Source: Paracoccus cavernae
Lineage (GTDB): Bacteria > Pseudomonadota > Alphaproteobacteria > Rhodobacterales > Rhodobacteraceae
Length of the DNA: 64,000 nucleotides
Assembly (NCBI GenBank): GCA_030410095.1
Contig: JAUFRC010000001.1
Span: forward strand, 3,413,501 to 3,477,500
Reading direction: 5' to 3'
The notes below the pieces were generated by a model. That model made no database searches and was not told where the DNA came from. It saw only the letters and a program-made list of their open reading frames with translations. Shown piece by piece: positions 44,044 through 53,289 of the stretch (positions are counted from its first letter, which is position 1; each line of letters begins with the position of its first letter). Position numbers and translations under genes: made by a program.

Positions 44044-44861
44044 TTCACTGCTCCAGAGGTAATGCCGCGGATCAATTGCCGCGAGAAGATGAGGTAAAGC
44101 ACCAGAACCGGCAGGATCGCCATGGTCAGTGCCGCCAGCACCGCGTTCCAGTTGGTCACGAATTGACCAAGGAAGACCTGCGTGCCGAGAGTGATGGTTT
44201 TGACCGATTCCGCCGGTGCGAGGATCAGCGGGAACCACAGGTCGTTCCAGATCGGGATCATGGTAAAGACCGCGACGGTCGCCAAAGCCGGACGGATCAG
44301 CGGCAGGATCAGGCGGAAGAAGATCGAATATTCCGACAGCCCGTCCATGCGTCCGGCCGATTTCAGGTCGTCCGAGATCCCTTGCATGAATTCGGACAGG
44401 ATGAAGATCGCCAGCGGCAGGCCCTGCGCGGTATAGACGAGGATCAGCGCGAACAGCGTATTATTCAGCCCTGCCGCGACCATGCCCTGCAAAATCGCGA
44501 CCGTCCCCAGCCGGATCGGGATCATGATCCCCAGCGCGAGATAAAGCCCCATCAGCGTATTGCCGCGGAATTTGTACTCGGACAAAGCAAAGGCGGCCAT
44601 GGCGCCGAAGAGCAGGACGCAGCTGAGCGAGACCACCGTCACGACCAGCGAGTTCTGGAAATAGAGCAGGAAATCGCCCTGCTGCATCACCGTCTGATAG
44701 CCGATCAGGCTGAAGCTTTCCTTGTCGGGCAGAGCCAGCGGGTCGCGAAAGATCGCCTGCCGGTTCTTGAAGCTGTTGATGATGATCACCCAGACCGGAA
44801 ACAGGGCGATCAGCGTATAGATGATCAGCGCGAGATGCGCGCCAAAGGTTCTCGCGCGCAT
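44040..44861 (-). CDS. Sugar ABC transporter permease, MalG type
   Basis: Intact 273-residue membrane protein from ATG 44861. Six hydrophobic segments, starting LALIIYTLIALFPVWVIIIN, with the cytoplasmic EAA-type loop near residue 190 (SAGRMDGLSEYSIFFRLILP) that contacts the ATPase. It overlaps the start of the MocA-family gene and abuts the other permease gene at one base. Established as inner-membrane channel half of CUT1-type importers. Confidence 0.9.
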   Translation of the reverse strand: MRARTFGAHLALIIYTLIALFPVWVIIINSFKNRQAIFRDPLALPDKESFSLIGYQTVMQQGDFLLYFQNSLVVTVVSLSCVLLFGAMAAFALSEYKFRGNTLMGLYLALGIMIPIRLGTVAILQGMVAAGLNNTLFALILVYTAQGLPLAIFILSEFMQGISDDLKSAGRMDGLSEYSIFFRLILPLIRPALATVAVFTMIPIWNDLWFPLILAPAESVKTITLGTQVFLGQFVTNWNAVLAALTMAILPVLVLYLIFSRQLIRGITSGAVK

Positions 44862-45753
44862 CAGAACTGATACCTCCGCAGACGGCGGTGGACGACGAAC
44901 AGATAGCCGCTCACCCCGATCAGGATGATGAGGAACATCACGCTCGCGATGGTCGCGCCCATATTGGGATCACCCAGCTGAAGCTGGAAGCCGAAGAAGG
45001 TGCGGAACATGAACGTGCCCAGAATATCGGTCGCGAAATTCGGCCCCGCCAGCGCGCCCTGACTGACGTAGATCAGGTCGAACGCGTTGAAGTTGCCGAC
45101 GAATGTCAGGACCGAGATGATCCCGATCGCCGGAAGGATCAGCGGCAGTTTCACCTTCCAGAATTGCGACCAGCCGGTGATGCCGTCCATTTCGGCGGCC
45201 TCGATCACCTCGTTGGGGATCGAAATCATCGCGGCATAGATCAGCATCATCGGAATGCCGACGAATTGCCAGACCGAGACCAGCGCCAGAGTGGTGAGCG
45301 CATAGGCCTCTTTGCCGAGCCAGGGCTGGAACAGAGCCTTCAGCCCGACCGCATCGAGCATATTGGGTGCGATCCCCAAAGCGGCGACAGGATCAGCTTC
45401 CAGACGAAGCCCACGATCACGAAAGACAGCACGGTGGGAACGAAAATCGCCGTCCGGTAAAAGGCCGCGCCACGCAGGCGGTTCGACGACAAAAGCGCGG
45501 CCAAAGCGATGCCCACGGGGTTTTGCACGAGCATATGGACGATGAAGAACCACAGGTTGTTGCCGAGCGCGTTCCAGAAAGAGGCGCTCCAGCGCGGGTC
45601 TCCCAGAAGCGTGCGGAAGTTGTCGAGGCCGCTGAAGGCTTCGCCGCGAAACAGCGACAATTGCAGGGTTCCGAACAGCGGCAGGATCATGATCAGCGTA
45701 TAGACGATGACCGCCGGGGCAAGGAAAACGAGGATATGGGGGCGTTTGAACAT
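44861..45753 (-). CDS. Sugar ABC transporter permease, MalF type (frameshifted)
   Basis: ATG 45753. N-terminal part HILVFLAPAVIVYTLIMILP, LDNFRTLLGDPRWSASFWNA and TAIFVPTVLSFVIVGFVWKL; a break near 45383 leads to VAALGIAPNMLDAVGLKALF, YALTTLALVSVWQFVGIPMM and the EAA loop EAAEMDGITGWSQFWKVKLP, ending YLFVVHRRLRRYQF. Restored length about 297 residues. Partner of the adjacent permease in a CUT1-type importer. Confidence 0.85.
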
Positions 45754-45788
45754 GTTAAGGCAGCCCCGGTTTCCCGGGGGCCTTGTCA

Positions 45789-47045
45789 TTAGTTAGCGGG
45801 CTTGTACCAGCTGTCCAGACCATCCTGCAGCTGTTTGGCGCCGTCCGCAGGCGAAAGCGTCCCGTTCACGACCGCAGCCGAAACCGTCCACATCTCGTTT
45901 TCGAGGTTGGGCGTGCCGCGCGAGAGGATCTGGTAGGACGAGCGGATGGTCGAAGCGCAATCCTTGCGCCAGCCGATGAACTCCTGCGCCAGCGGGTTCT
46001 CAAGCGTGATTTCGCCGTTCGAGAGCGGGAAGAAGCCCGGCAGGGCATTGGCGTAAAGCGTCGCGAATTCCGGCGAGGCCACCCAGTCGAGGAAGACCTT
46101 CACCTGCTCGGGGTTCTTGGTCGCGGCATTCATGCCGATGCCGATATCGGTGTGATCCGAGATATAGCATTTGTCGCCCTCTTTCGCGACGGGGGCGGGA
46201 AGGCTCCCATCTCGAAAGCGCCGCCGATCTGGGGCGTGAAGGGGCCGATTTCCCACGAGCCGGCCGGATAGACCGCCGCGCGACCCAGCGTGAAGAGGTT
46301 CTGGCTGTCGGGATAGGTCTGCGCCTCGAAACCGTCGCCGAGATAGGGCTTCCATTTCGCGAGCTGTTCCAGCGGGGCCACGAATTGCGGATCGGTCAGC
46401 TTGGCGGTGCCCGCGATCAGCGCCTTGCGGCCTTCCTCGCCCTGCCAGTAGTTCGGGCCGATGTTCTGGTAGCCCATCGTCGCGGCTTCCCACTGGTCGG
46501 CGGTGCCCATCGCCATCGGGATGTAGTTGCCGCCTTCCTTGATCTTGTCGAGTGCGGCGTAGAATTCCGCTTCGGTTTTCGGCGGAGTCAGGCCCAGCTC
46601 TTCAAAGGCGGTTTTGTTGTAGATGAAGCCGTGGATGACCGAAGCCATCGGCACGCAGAAGGTCTTTGCCCCGTCATCCGTCGACCAGCCCGATTTCGCG
46701 ACATCGCTGAAATTCGCCATACCAGACAGATCGGTCAGATCGGCGAGCTGGCCCTTTTCGAACAGTTGCAGCGAGGCGTCAAAGGGGCGACAGGTGATGA
46801 TGTCGCCGGCCGAGCCGCCCTCGAGTTTCGAGTTCAGGACGGCGTTGTATTCGGCCGGAGCCGAGGGGGCGAAATTCAGCTTGATGCCGGGATTGGCGGC
46901 CTCGAAAGCCGGAATGATTTTCTCCTGCCAGATCGGCAGGTCGTCATTGCGCCACGATCGATGTTGAGCGTGACATCTTGCGCAAATGCGGGGGCGGTCA
47001 GTGCGCTGACCGCAAAAGGGCAGCCGTCAGGTTGCGGACTGTCAT
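45789..47045 (-). CDS. Sugar ABC transporter substrate-binding protein (frameshifted)
   Basis: ATG 47045 begins MTVRNLTAALL; the signal peptide (ALTAPAFA) and first strand follow after breaks near 47012 and 46958 (RNDDLPIWQEKIIPAFEAAN). Family 1 solute-binding features are EYNAVLNSKLEGGSAGDIIT, MASVIHGFIYNKTAFEELGL, GRAAVYPAGSWEIGPF and, after a further break near 46203, VKVFLDWVASPEFATLYANA. About 418 residues. It binds the sugar in the periplasm for the permeases just downstream. Ligand unknown; the divergent amino-sugar-kinase-like gene hints at an amino sugar or its oligomer. Confidence 0.85.
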
Positions 47046-47232
47046 ATTCTCTCTCCCTGTTGCGGCTTGTCTGCCGCTTCTGTTAGCGAATGTCAGGTTG
47101 CAGCCGCTTCGGCATGCCGTCAAGAGAATGATCACTGGTTAAAAGGGTAATATGTCGACCGGTTTGCCTTCGTCACGCTTGCGGATTGCTGCCGGAGGGG
47201 AAGGCATGGGGATCGACCCCTTGGGAGAGAGA

Positions 47233-48055
47233 ATGCAGTTTTTCTGGGACTTGATGGCGGCGGCACCGGATGCCGAGCGGTTCTGACCGATGCCGACGGC
47301 CGCGTGCTGGGCCGCGGCGAAGGCGGTCCCGCCAATGTCATGTCCGACCGCGAGGGCTTTGGCCGCGATCATGGATACGGCGGGGCAGGCGCTTGACGGC
47401 CGCGCTCCGGCAGAGGTCGCGGCCTGCCTCGGTCTGGCGGGGGCGAATATCTCGGGGGCGCGCAACTGGCTGGGGCCGATGCTGCCCTTCGGGCGCGTCA
47501 AGGTCGTGCATGATGCGGTGACGGCGGTTGCGGGGGCCTTGGGGGCCGCCGACGGGATCGTTGCGGCCATCGGCACCGGCTCGGTTTTCTCACGCCAGAT
47601 CGGCGCGGAGGTTGCAACGATCGGCGGTTGGGGCCCATTCTGGGCGACGAGGGCAGCGGGGCCTGGATGGGGCGGCTGTTTTGTCCGAGGTCCTGCGCTC
47701 GGTCGACGGGCTGGCACCGGCAACGGCGCTGACCGATCTGACCTTGGCCCGTTTCGAGGGGCCGCAGGCGATCGTGGCCTTCGCCCGCACCGCGACCGGC
47801 GCCGATTTCGCCCGCGAGGCGCGCCAGCTTCTGGAACATGCCTCCGACTCTGCGGCCGAGGCGGTTCTGGCGCAAGCGACCAGCCATATCGCGGCAGGGA
47901 TCGCGCGGCTCCAGCCCGCAGAGCCTTTGCCCGTGACCTTCACCGGCGGGCTCGGCCCGATCTTTGCCGACCGCCTGTTCGACCGCTGGAGCCAGCGGCC
48001 CGCACGCGGCAACCCTCTGGACGGCGCTTTGCGGCTGGCTTTGGAGCTGGCGTGA
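47233..48055 (+). CDS. N-acetylglucosamine kinase-like ATPase, BadF/BadG family (frameshifted)
   Basis: ATG 47233 after GGGAGAGAGA. Corrected near 47252 the start reads as a DGGGTGCRAVLTDADGRVLG phosphate-1 loop; other breaks lie near 47355 and 47640. Later parts are ANISGARNWLGPMLPFGRVK, HDAVTAVAGALGAADGIVAA, GTGSVFSRQIGAEVATIGGW (phosphate-2) and LPVTFTGGLGPIFADRLFDR (adenosine loop). About 275 residues. Family members phosphorylate N-acetylglucosamine or related sugars. It is divergent to the sugar ABC operon, so the two probably serve the same sugar. Confidence 0.75.
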
Positions 48056-48149
48056 ACGCTTCACGTGAATCCGGAAGATTCACGTGAAAAAAGAAACGAG
48101 GCGGTTTGAGGCCGCCTCGCACATCCTTTGTCGGGCCGAAAGCCGCGTC

Positions 48150-48605
48150 TTATTCGTCCACAACCGAGAAAAGCTTGGGCAAGGCAGGGCAGGGCAGCAG
48201 GCCGTTCTTGGCGACATCGGCCAGAGTGGCATTGTGCAGGAAGACATAGACATGCGCAGAAAGGCTCTCCCAGAGCCGGTTCGACAAAGTCTGCGCCCGC
48301 GATCCCGAAATCGCGCCGGTCGCGCCCGCGCCGACATGGAGCGCGCTTACGGTTTCATCCACCGCTTCAAGGACTTCGGCGACGCGGATCGTCTCGGGGC
48401 GCGCGCGAGGCGGTAGCCGCCGCCCGGACCGCGCACCGATTCGACCAGACCAGCACGGCGAAGACGCACGAACAATTGCTCGAGATAGGAAGCGAGATGT
48501 CCTGCCGCTCCGAGATCTCGGCCAGCGAGGTCAGGTCATCCGACTTCGCAATGGCGAGATCGACAAGCGCGACCATCGCGTAGCGCCCTTCGTAGACAGT
48601 TTCAT
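48150..48605 (-). CDS. Rrf2-family transcriptional regulator without the usual cluster cysteines (frameshifted)
   Basis: ATG 48605 (MKLSTKG, one base missing near 48584), then [20 protein letters not shown] and [16 protein letters not shown], the Rrf2 winged helix. Breaks near 48485 and 48405 precede the end part: [40 protein letters not shown] and [16 protein letters not shown]. In the segment where IscR has its three cluster-binding Cys, none is present; the only visible Cys is in LLPCPAL. About 152 residues. Rhodobacter-type IscR proteins are known to have unusual cluster ligation, and this may be one, but no suf or isc genes are in the window. Confidence 0.75.
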
Positions 48606-48775
48606 CGTGCTTCCTCACTGCTGATGGCTGAGCGCATTGACGCGACGACCGGCTTCGGGCTAATCCCACCGATGCCGACCTCGCTCATTCTTGTCATTTC
48701 TGCGCAGGCTTTCCACATACAGGTCTAAAGCCGTGCCGCGAGAGCGTCAAGAAACCCGAATTTTGAAGGATGCCC

Positions 48776-49435
48776 ATGCCTGAACTCATTTTCCCCGGTC
48801 CCGAAGGTCGTCTCGAGGCGCGTTACCATCCGCAGCCGCAGCGGGACGCACCGATCGCGATCGTCCTTCATCCGCATCCGCAGTTTGGCGGGACGATGAA
48901 CAACCGGGTCGTCTACAACCTGCACTATGCCTTCCATAAGATGGGCTTCACCGTCCTGCGCTTTAACTTCCGCGGCGTCGGCCGCAGCCAGGGCGAGTTC
49001 GATCAGGGCATCGGCGAGCTGTCGGATGCGGCATCCGCGCTCGATTACCTGCAGGCGATGAACCCCAACTCGAAACATTGCTGGGTCGCGGGCTTCAGCT
49101 TCGGCGCCTGGATCGGTATGCAGCTTTTGATGCGCCGTCCGGAAATCACCGGCTTTGTTTCGGTCGCGCCGCCGGCGAACATGTACGACTTCAGCTTCCT
49201 CGCGCCGTGTCCGGCCTCGGGGCTGATCATCAACGGCACCGCCGACCGCGTCGCGCCGCCCAAAGACACCGGCACGCTGGTGGGCAAGCTGCGCGAGCAG
49301 AAGGGCATCACCATCACCCATGAGGAAGTCGAGGGCGCAGACCACTTCTTCCGTGATGACGAAGAGCATATGAAGCCGCTGATCTCGACCGTTCAGGGCT
49401 ATGTCCGCCGCCGTTTGACCGAGACCTCGCGGTGA
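48776..49435 (+). CDS. Alpha/beta hydrolase
   Basis: Intact 219-residue protein. ATG 48776 is preferred over 48770 because GAAGGA lies six bases before it. Catalytic features: HPHPQFGGTMNNRVVYNLHY (oxyanion strand), FNFRGVGRSQGEFDQG, the nucleophile elbow WVAGFSFGAWIG with Ser near residue 107, a later Asp in NGTADRVAPP and His in GADHFF. It resembles the small YfhR/dienelactone-hydrolase-like esterases found beside Rrf2 genes in Rhodobacterales. Divergent to the Rrf2 gene; overlaps the next gene start. Confidence 0.85.
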   Translation: MPELIFPGPEGRLEARYHPQPQRDAPIAIVLHPHPQFGGTMNNRVVYNLHYAFHKMGFTVLRFNFRGVGRSQGEFDQGIGELSDAASALDYLQAMNPNSKHCWVAGFSFGAWIGMQLLMRRPEITGFVSVAPPANMYDFSFLAPCPASGLIINGTADRVAPPKDTGTLVGKLREQKGITITHEEVEGADHFFRDDEEHMKPLISTVQGYVRRRLTETSR

Positions 49436-49898
49436 TCCTGACCCTTTCGCGGGCGCTCTGGCTGATCAGCGCGCTCGTACCGGGATTTGTTGCAGCCGTG
49501 CTCCATGAAATGGCACGGCTGCGGCTTTGTTCTGTTCGGTTTCGGACGGTGCCGCCATTCCCGCCGACCTCAACCAGTTCCGCCATCTGGTGCCGGGCAT
49601 GTCGATGGCCGACCATCTGACCGGCGCCGCGATCTTTCTGCCGGTGATGGTGCTGGCGCTGATCACGACAGGGCGCAAGCAATGGCTGGCGATGGCGCTC
49701 GGGATTGTGTGGATCGGCGGCGTGCTGTTCCACCTCGGCCTCCAGATCCCCGCCGCATGTCCGCCCGCCGCAGAAGGGACGAGCCAGGAGCCCTTGCTCT
49801 TTTACATCTGGCCCGCGCTTTTGTTGGCGATGGTGGTCTCGCGGCTCAATTCCACCGATGAAATTCGGCGCAAACGCGCAAGGACCGCCCGACAATGA
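49432..49898 (+). CDS. Hypothetical four-helix membrane protein (frameshifted)
   Basis: GTG 49432 overlaps the hydrolase stop. It reads MILTLSRALWLISALVPGFV, breaks near 49512 and continues ADLNQFRHLVPGMSMADHLT, GAAIFLPVMVLALITTGRKQ, WLAMALGIVWIGGVLFHLGL and LFYIWPALLLAMVVSRLNST. Four hydrophobic segments, about 155 residues. No family recognised. It overlaps the next gene by four bases (ATGA), so hydrolase, membrane protein and HD protein form a tight operon. Confidence 0.65.
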
Positions 49899-51040
49899 CC
49901 GATTTCCGCCCTTATTTCGCCTTTCTCGACGAAGCCGACCGGCTGAAAAGGGTGGAGAGGGCGAGCGTGTTGATGGATGACAGCCGCGCGGAAAACTCTG
50001 CCGAACACAGCTGGCATGTCGCGCTTTTCGCGCTGGTCTTCGCGCCGGAGGAGCTCGATCTCGGGCGCGTTCTGGCGATGATCCTGCTGCATGATCTAGT
50101 CGAGATCGACAGCGGCGACCACCCGATCCACCTTGACCACGATCTTGATGCGGTGGCCCGCGCCGAAGAGGCTGCGGCCCTGCGTCTCTTCGGTCTGCTG
50201 CCCGACGGTGCGCCCTTCCTCGCGCTATGGCGTGAATTCGAGGCGGCCGCGACCCCCGAGGCGCGCTTCGCCAAGCGCATGGATCACGTCCAGCCGCTGT
50301 TTCAGGTCATGCTGTCCGGCCGGCCGCGCCCCGATCACGTGGCAATCGTGCGCGACAACATCACCACCGGCCGGGCTGCCCGTTTCGCACAGGAATGGCC
50401 CGAGGCCATCGCCCAGACCCAAGCGCTTCTCGCGGGCGGGGCCTTGCTCGAGGGCGATTTCGCCAAACGTCTGGCCTTTCTCGCCAATGCCGACCGCCTG
50501 AAGGGCGTGCTGCGTGCCAGCCTGCTCTGCGACGGCTCGCGTCGCGAGAATTCCGCCGAGCACAGCTGGCATCTGGCGCTTTATGCGTTGGTTCTCGGGC
50601 AGGCGGGGATCGCGGCGGAAGGGGTCGATATCGGGCGGGTGATCAGGATGCTGATCCTCCACGACATCATCGAGACCGATACCGGCGATGTTCCGATCCA
50701 CGCGCAGGGCGGCAAAGCCCATGATTCCGCGGCCCAGATTGCCGCAGAACGCGCCGCGGCCGACCGCATCTACGGTTTGCTTCCGGCGGTGCAGGGCGCG
50801 ACCCTGCGCGCGCTTTGGGACGAATTCGAGGCGGCGGAAAGCCCCGATGCGGTCTTTGCCAAGGCGCTGGACCGCGCCCAGCCTGTCGCGCTCAATATCG
50901 CTTGCGGTGGCGGGACATGGGCGGAATATGGCGTGACCTACGACCAGCTCGTCTCCCGCGTCGGCGTCAAGATCTCGCGAGGCGCACCGGCGCTTTGGGT
51001 CTATCTGAGCGAAAATGCCCGTCCGCTTCTGGCGGGCTGA
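49895..51040 (+). CDS. Tandem HD-domain hydrolase (two HDDC2/YfbR-like domains fused)
   Basis: Intact 381-residue protein made of two homologous halves. Half one: LDEADRLKRVERASVLMDDS, ENSAEHSWHVALFALVF and MILLHDLVEIDSGDHPIHLD. Half two (from about residue 190): LANADRLKGVLRASLLCDGS, ENSAEHSWHLALYALVL and MLILHDIIETDTGDVPIHAQ. Both halves keep the metal-binding His of SAEHSWH, the HD pair and the Glu, so both look active. Single-domain relatives are 5-prime-deoxynucleotidases of about 190 residues. Fusion of two copies is unusual and could build an intrachain dimer. Expected in the cytoplasm. Confidence 0.85.
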   Translation: MTDFRPYFAFLDEADRLKRVERASVLMDDSRAENSAEHSWHVALFALVFAPEELDLGRVLAMILLHDLVEIDSGDHPIHLDHDLDAVARAEEAAALRLFGLLPDGAPFLALWREFEAAATPEARFAKRMDHVQPLFQVMLSGRPRPDHVAIVRDNITTGRAARFAQEWPEAIAQTQALLAGGALLEGDFAKRLAFLANADRLKGVLRASLLCDGSRRENSAEHSWHLALYALVLGQAGIAAEGVDIGRVIRMLILHDIIETDTGDVPIHAQGGKAHDSAAQIAAERAAADRIYGLLPAVQGATLRALWDEFEAAESPDAVFAKALDRAQPVALNIACGGGTWAEYGVTYDQLVSRVGVKISRGAPALWVYLSENARPLLAG

Positions 51041-51116
51041 GGGGATTGCCGGTGGGGCAGGGCGGCTTGCCGCCGCGCCCGAAAGCGGCGAATGTTAAAA
51101 TAACCGCCAAACCTCG

Positions 51117-51132
51117 GTATGCGATTGCATAC
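51117..51132. promoter_or_regulatory. 16-bp palindrome upstream of icd
   Basis: GTATGC-GATT-GCATAC, six-base arms matching perfectly, 68 bases before the icd start codon. Candidate operator. Confidence 0.5.
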
Positions 51133-51199
51133 AACCCTTTTCTTTTGAACAGATCCAGTTTATGAGGCGGTCAGCGAATTCCAACCGAAGGGACCACCG

Positions 51200-52411
51200 A
51201 TGTCGAAGATCAAGGTAGCCAATCCCGTCGTCGAGCTCGACGGCGACGAAATGACCCGGATCATCTGGGATTTCATCAAGCAAAAGCTGATCCTGCCCTA
51301 TCTCGATGTCGACCTGAAATATTACGATCTCGGCATCGAAGAGCGTGACCGCACCAACGACCAGATCACCATCGATGCGGCCAATGCGATCAAGCAATAC
51401 GGCGTCGGCGTCAAATGTGCGACCATCACCCCCGACGAGCAGCGCGTCGAGGAATTCGGCCTCAAGAAGATGTGGAAATCGCCCAACGGCACCATCCGCA
51501 ACATCCTTGGCGGTGTGATCTTCCGCGAGCCGATCATCGCGCGCAACGTGCCGCGTCTGGTCCCGCATTGGACCCAGCCGGTCATCGTCGGCCGTCACGC
51601 CTTCGGCGACCAGTACAAAGCCACCGATTTCCGCTTCCCCGGCAAGGGCAAGCTGACGATCAAATTCGTCGGCGAAGACGGTGAGACGATCGAGCACGAA
51701 GTCTTTGACGCGCCGTCCTCGGGCGTGGCGATGGCGATGTACAACCTCGACGATTCGATCCGCGATTTCGCCCGTGCTTCGATGAACTATGGCCTGAACC
51801 GCGGCTATCCGGTTTACCTCTCGACCAAGAACACCATCCTGAAAGCCTATGACGGCCGCTTCAAGGATCTGTTCCAGGAGGTCTACGAGGCCGAGTTCGA
51901 GGACAAGTTCAAGAAAGCCGGCATCCATTACGAGCACCGTCTGATCGACGACATGGTGGCCTCGAACCTGAAATGGTCGGGCGGCTATGTCTGGGCGTGC
52001 AAAAACTATGACGGCGACGTGCAGTCGGATACGGTTGCGCAGGGCTTCGGCTCGCTGGGTCTGATGACCTCGGTTCTGATGACGCCCGACGGGAAAACCG
52101 TCGAAGCGGAAGCCGCACACGGCACCGTGACGCGCCACTACCGCGAGCACCAGAAGGGCAACCAGACCTCGACCAACTCGATCGCGTCGATCTTTGCCTG
52201 GACCGGCGGCCTCAAGCACCGCGCGAAACTGGACGACAATGCGGCGCTGCTGAACTTTGCCCAGACGCTGGAAAAAGTCACCGTGCAGGCGGTCGAGGAC
52301 GGTTTCATGACCAAAGACCTCGCGCTGCTGGTCGGCCCCGACCAGAAATGGCTCAGCACGATGGGCTATCTCGAGAAGGTCGACGAATATCTCGGCAAGG
52401 CGCTCGGCTAA
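51200..52411 (+). CDS. icd: NADP-dependent isocitrate dehydrogenase
   Basis: Intact 403-residue enzyme of the eukaryote-like dimeric type common in alphaproteobacteria. Landmarks are [20 protein letters not shown] at the N-terminus, [20 protein letters not shown] (isocitrate-binding Ser and Arg), [15 protein letters not shown], the metal-binding [14 protein letters not shown] and [20 protein letters not shown] with the NADP-binding His and Arg. It converts isocitrate to 2-oxoglutarate in the TCA cycle. AAGGGACC lies before the ATG; a palindromic candidate operator lies at 51117-51132, and a strong terminator follows. Confidence 0.97.
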   Translation: MSKIKVANPVVELDGDEMTRIIWDFIKQKLILPYLDVDLKYYDLGIEERDRTNDQITIDAANAIKQYGVGVKCATITPDEQRVEEFGLKKMWKSPNGTIRNILGGVIFREPIIARNVPRLVPHWTQPVIVGRHAFGDQYKATDFRFPGKGKLTIKFVGEDGETIEHEVFDAPSSGVAMAMYNLDDSIRDFARASMNYGLNRGYPVYLSTKNTILKAYDGRFKDLFQEVYEAEFEDKFKKAGIHYEHRLIDDMVASNLKWSGGYVWACKNYDGDVQSDTVAQGFGSLGLMTSVLMTPDGKTVEAEAAHGTVTRHYREHQKGNQTSTNSIASIFAWTGGLKHRAKLDDNAALLNFAQTLEKVTVQAVEDGFMTKDLALLVGPDQKWLSTMGYLEKVDEYLGKALG

Positions 52412-52446
52412 GCGTTTTTGGCGCAAGCCGCCTTGTGACGACAGGA

Positions 52447-52476
52447 AACGGCCGGACGCTTGTCCGGCCGTTTTCC
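52447..52476 (+). terminator. Rho-independent terminator of icd
   Basis: AACGGCCGGAC (52447-52457) pairs with GTCCGGCCGTT (52462-52472) around GCTT, followed by TTTCCTTT. Confidence 0.85.
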
Positions 52477-52620
52477 TTTGGTGCGCCTTGCATCATAGGC
52501 GCGACGCGGAGCGGTGGACTTCCGCCCGTGCAAGGCTGCCTTGGGCTTGCGCGCGGCTTTCACCTTTGCAGTTTAGGGCAAACGGCGCTAAACGAAGCCG
52601 AACTTCAGCGGAGTCCCGAC

Positions 52621-53289
52621 ATGAAAGCTGCCGTCATCACCTTCCCAGGCTCGAACTGCGACCGCGACCTTGCGGTTGCTCTGGATCAGGCCGGAGCCGA
52701 CGTGGTCAAGATCTGGCACAAGGACGACAGCCTGCCCGCAGGGACCGATCTGGTCGCCGTGCCGGGCGGCTTCAGCTTCGGGGACTATCTGCGCTGCGGC
52801 GCGATTGCCGCCCATTCGCCGATCGCCAAAGCAGTGCGCGAACATGCGGCCCGCGGCGGTTATGTTCTGGGAATTTGCAATGGTTTCCAAGTCTTGACCG
52901 AGCTTAACCTGCTGCCGGGCGCGTTGATGCGCAATGCGGGCCTCAAGTTTCTGTGCCGTGATGTCGCGCTGAATGTCGCCTCGACCGAGAGCGCTTTCAC
53001 CGCCGGTTACAGCGCGGGCCAGTCGATCCGCCTGCCGGTCGCGCATCACGACGGCAATTACCAGATCGACGCCGAGGGCCTTGCCGCAATCAAGGATCAG
53101 GGCCGCATCGCCTTTACCTATACCCCCGCGATCAACGGCTCTGTCGCCGATATCGCCGGCGTCCTCTCCGAGAATCGCCGCGTTCTGGGCATGATGCCCC
53201 ACCCCGAACGCGCCGCAGAGCCGGTCCACGGCAATACCGATGGCGCGACGCTCTTTGCCGCGCTGGTCGGAGGGCTTGTCGCTGCCTGA
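52621..53289 (+). CDS. purQ: Phosphoribosylformylglycinamidine synthase, glutaminase subunit
   Basis: Intact 222-residue class I glutamine amidotransferase from ATG 52621 (GGAGT upstream). [20 protein letters not shown] is the family start; the nucleophile Cys is in [15 protein letters not shown] near residue 87, and the His/Glu pair is in [15 protein letters not shown] near residue 196. It supplies ammonia to PurL for purine synthesis; PurL and PurS are not in the window. The sensor kinase gene downstream overlaps its end if it starts at TTG 53276. Confidence 0.96.
   Translation: MKAAVITFPGSNCDRDLAVALDQAGADVVKIWHKDDSLPAGTDLVAVPGGFSFGDYLRCGAIAAHSPIAKAVREHAARGGYVLGICNGFQVLTELNLLPGALMRNAGLKFLCRDVALNVASTESAFTAGYSAGQSIRLPVAHHDGNYQIDAEGLAAIKDQGRIAFTYTPAINGSVADIAGVLSENRRVLGMMPHPERAAEPVHGNTDGATLFAALVGGLVAA

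Noticed and set aside
42016..44097. 693-codon plus-strand frame
   Set aside because: Antisense to the ABC ATPase and MocA-family genes, whose motifs are unambiguous.
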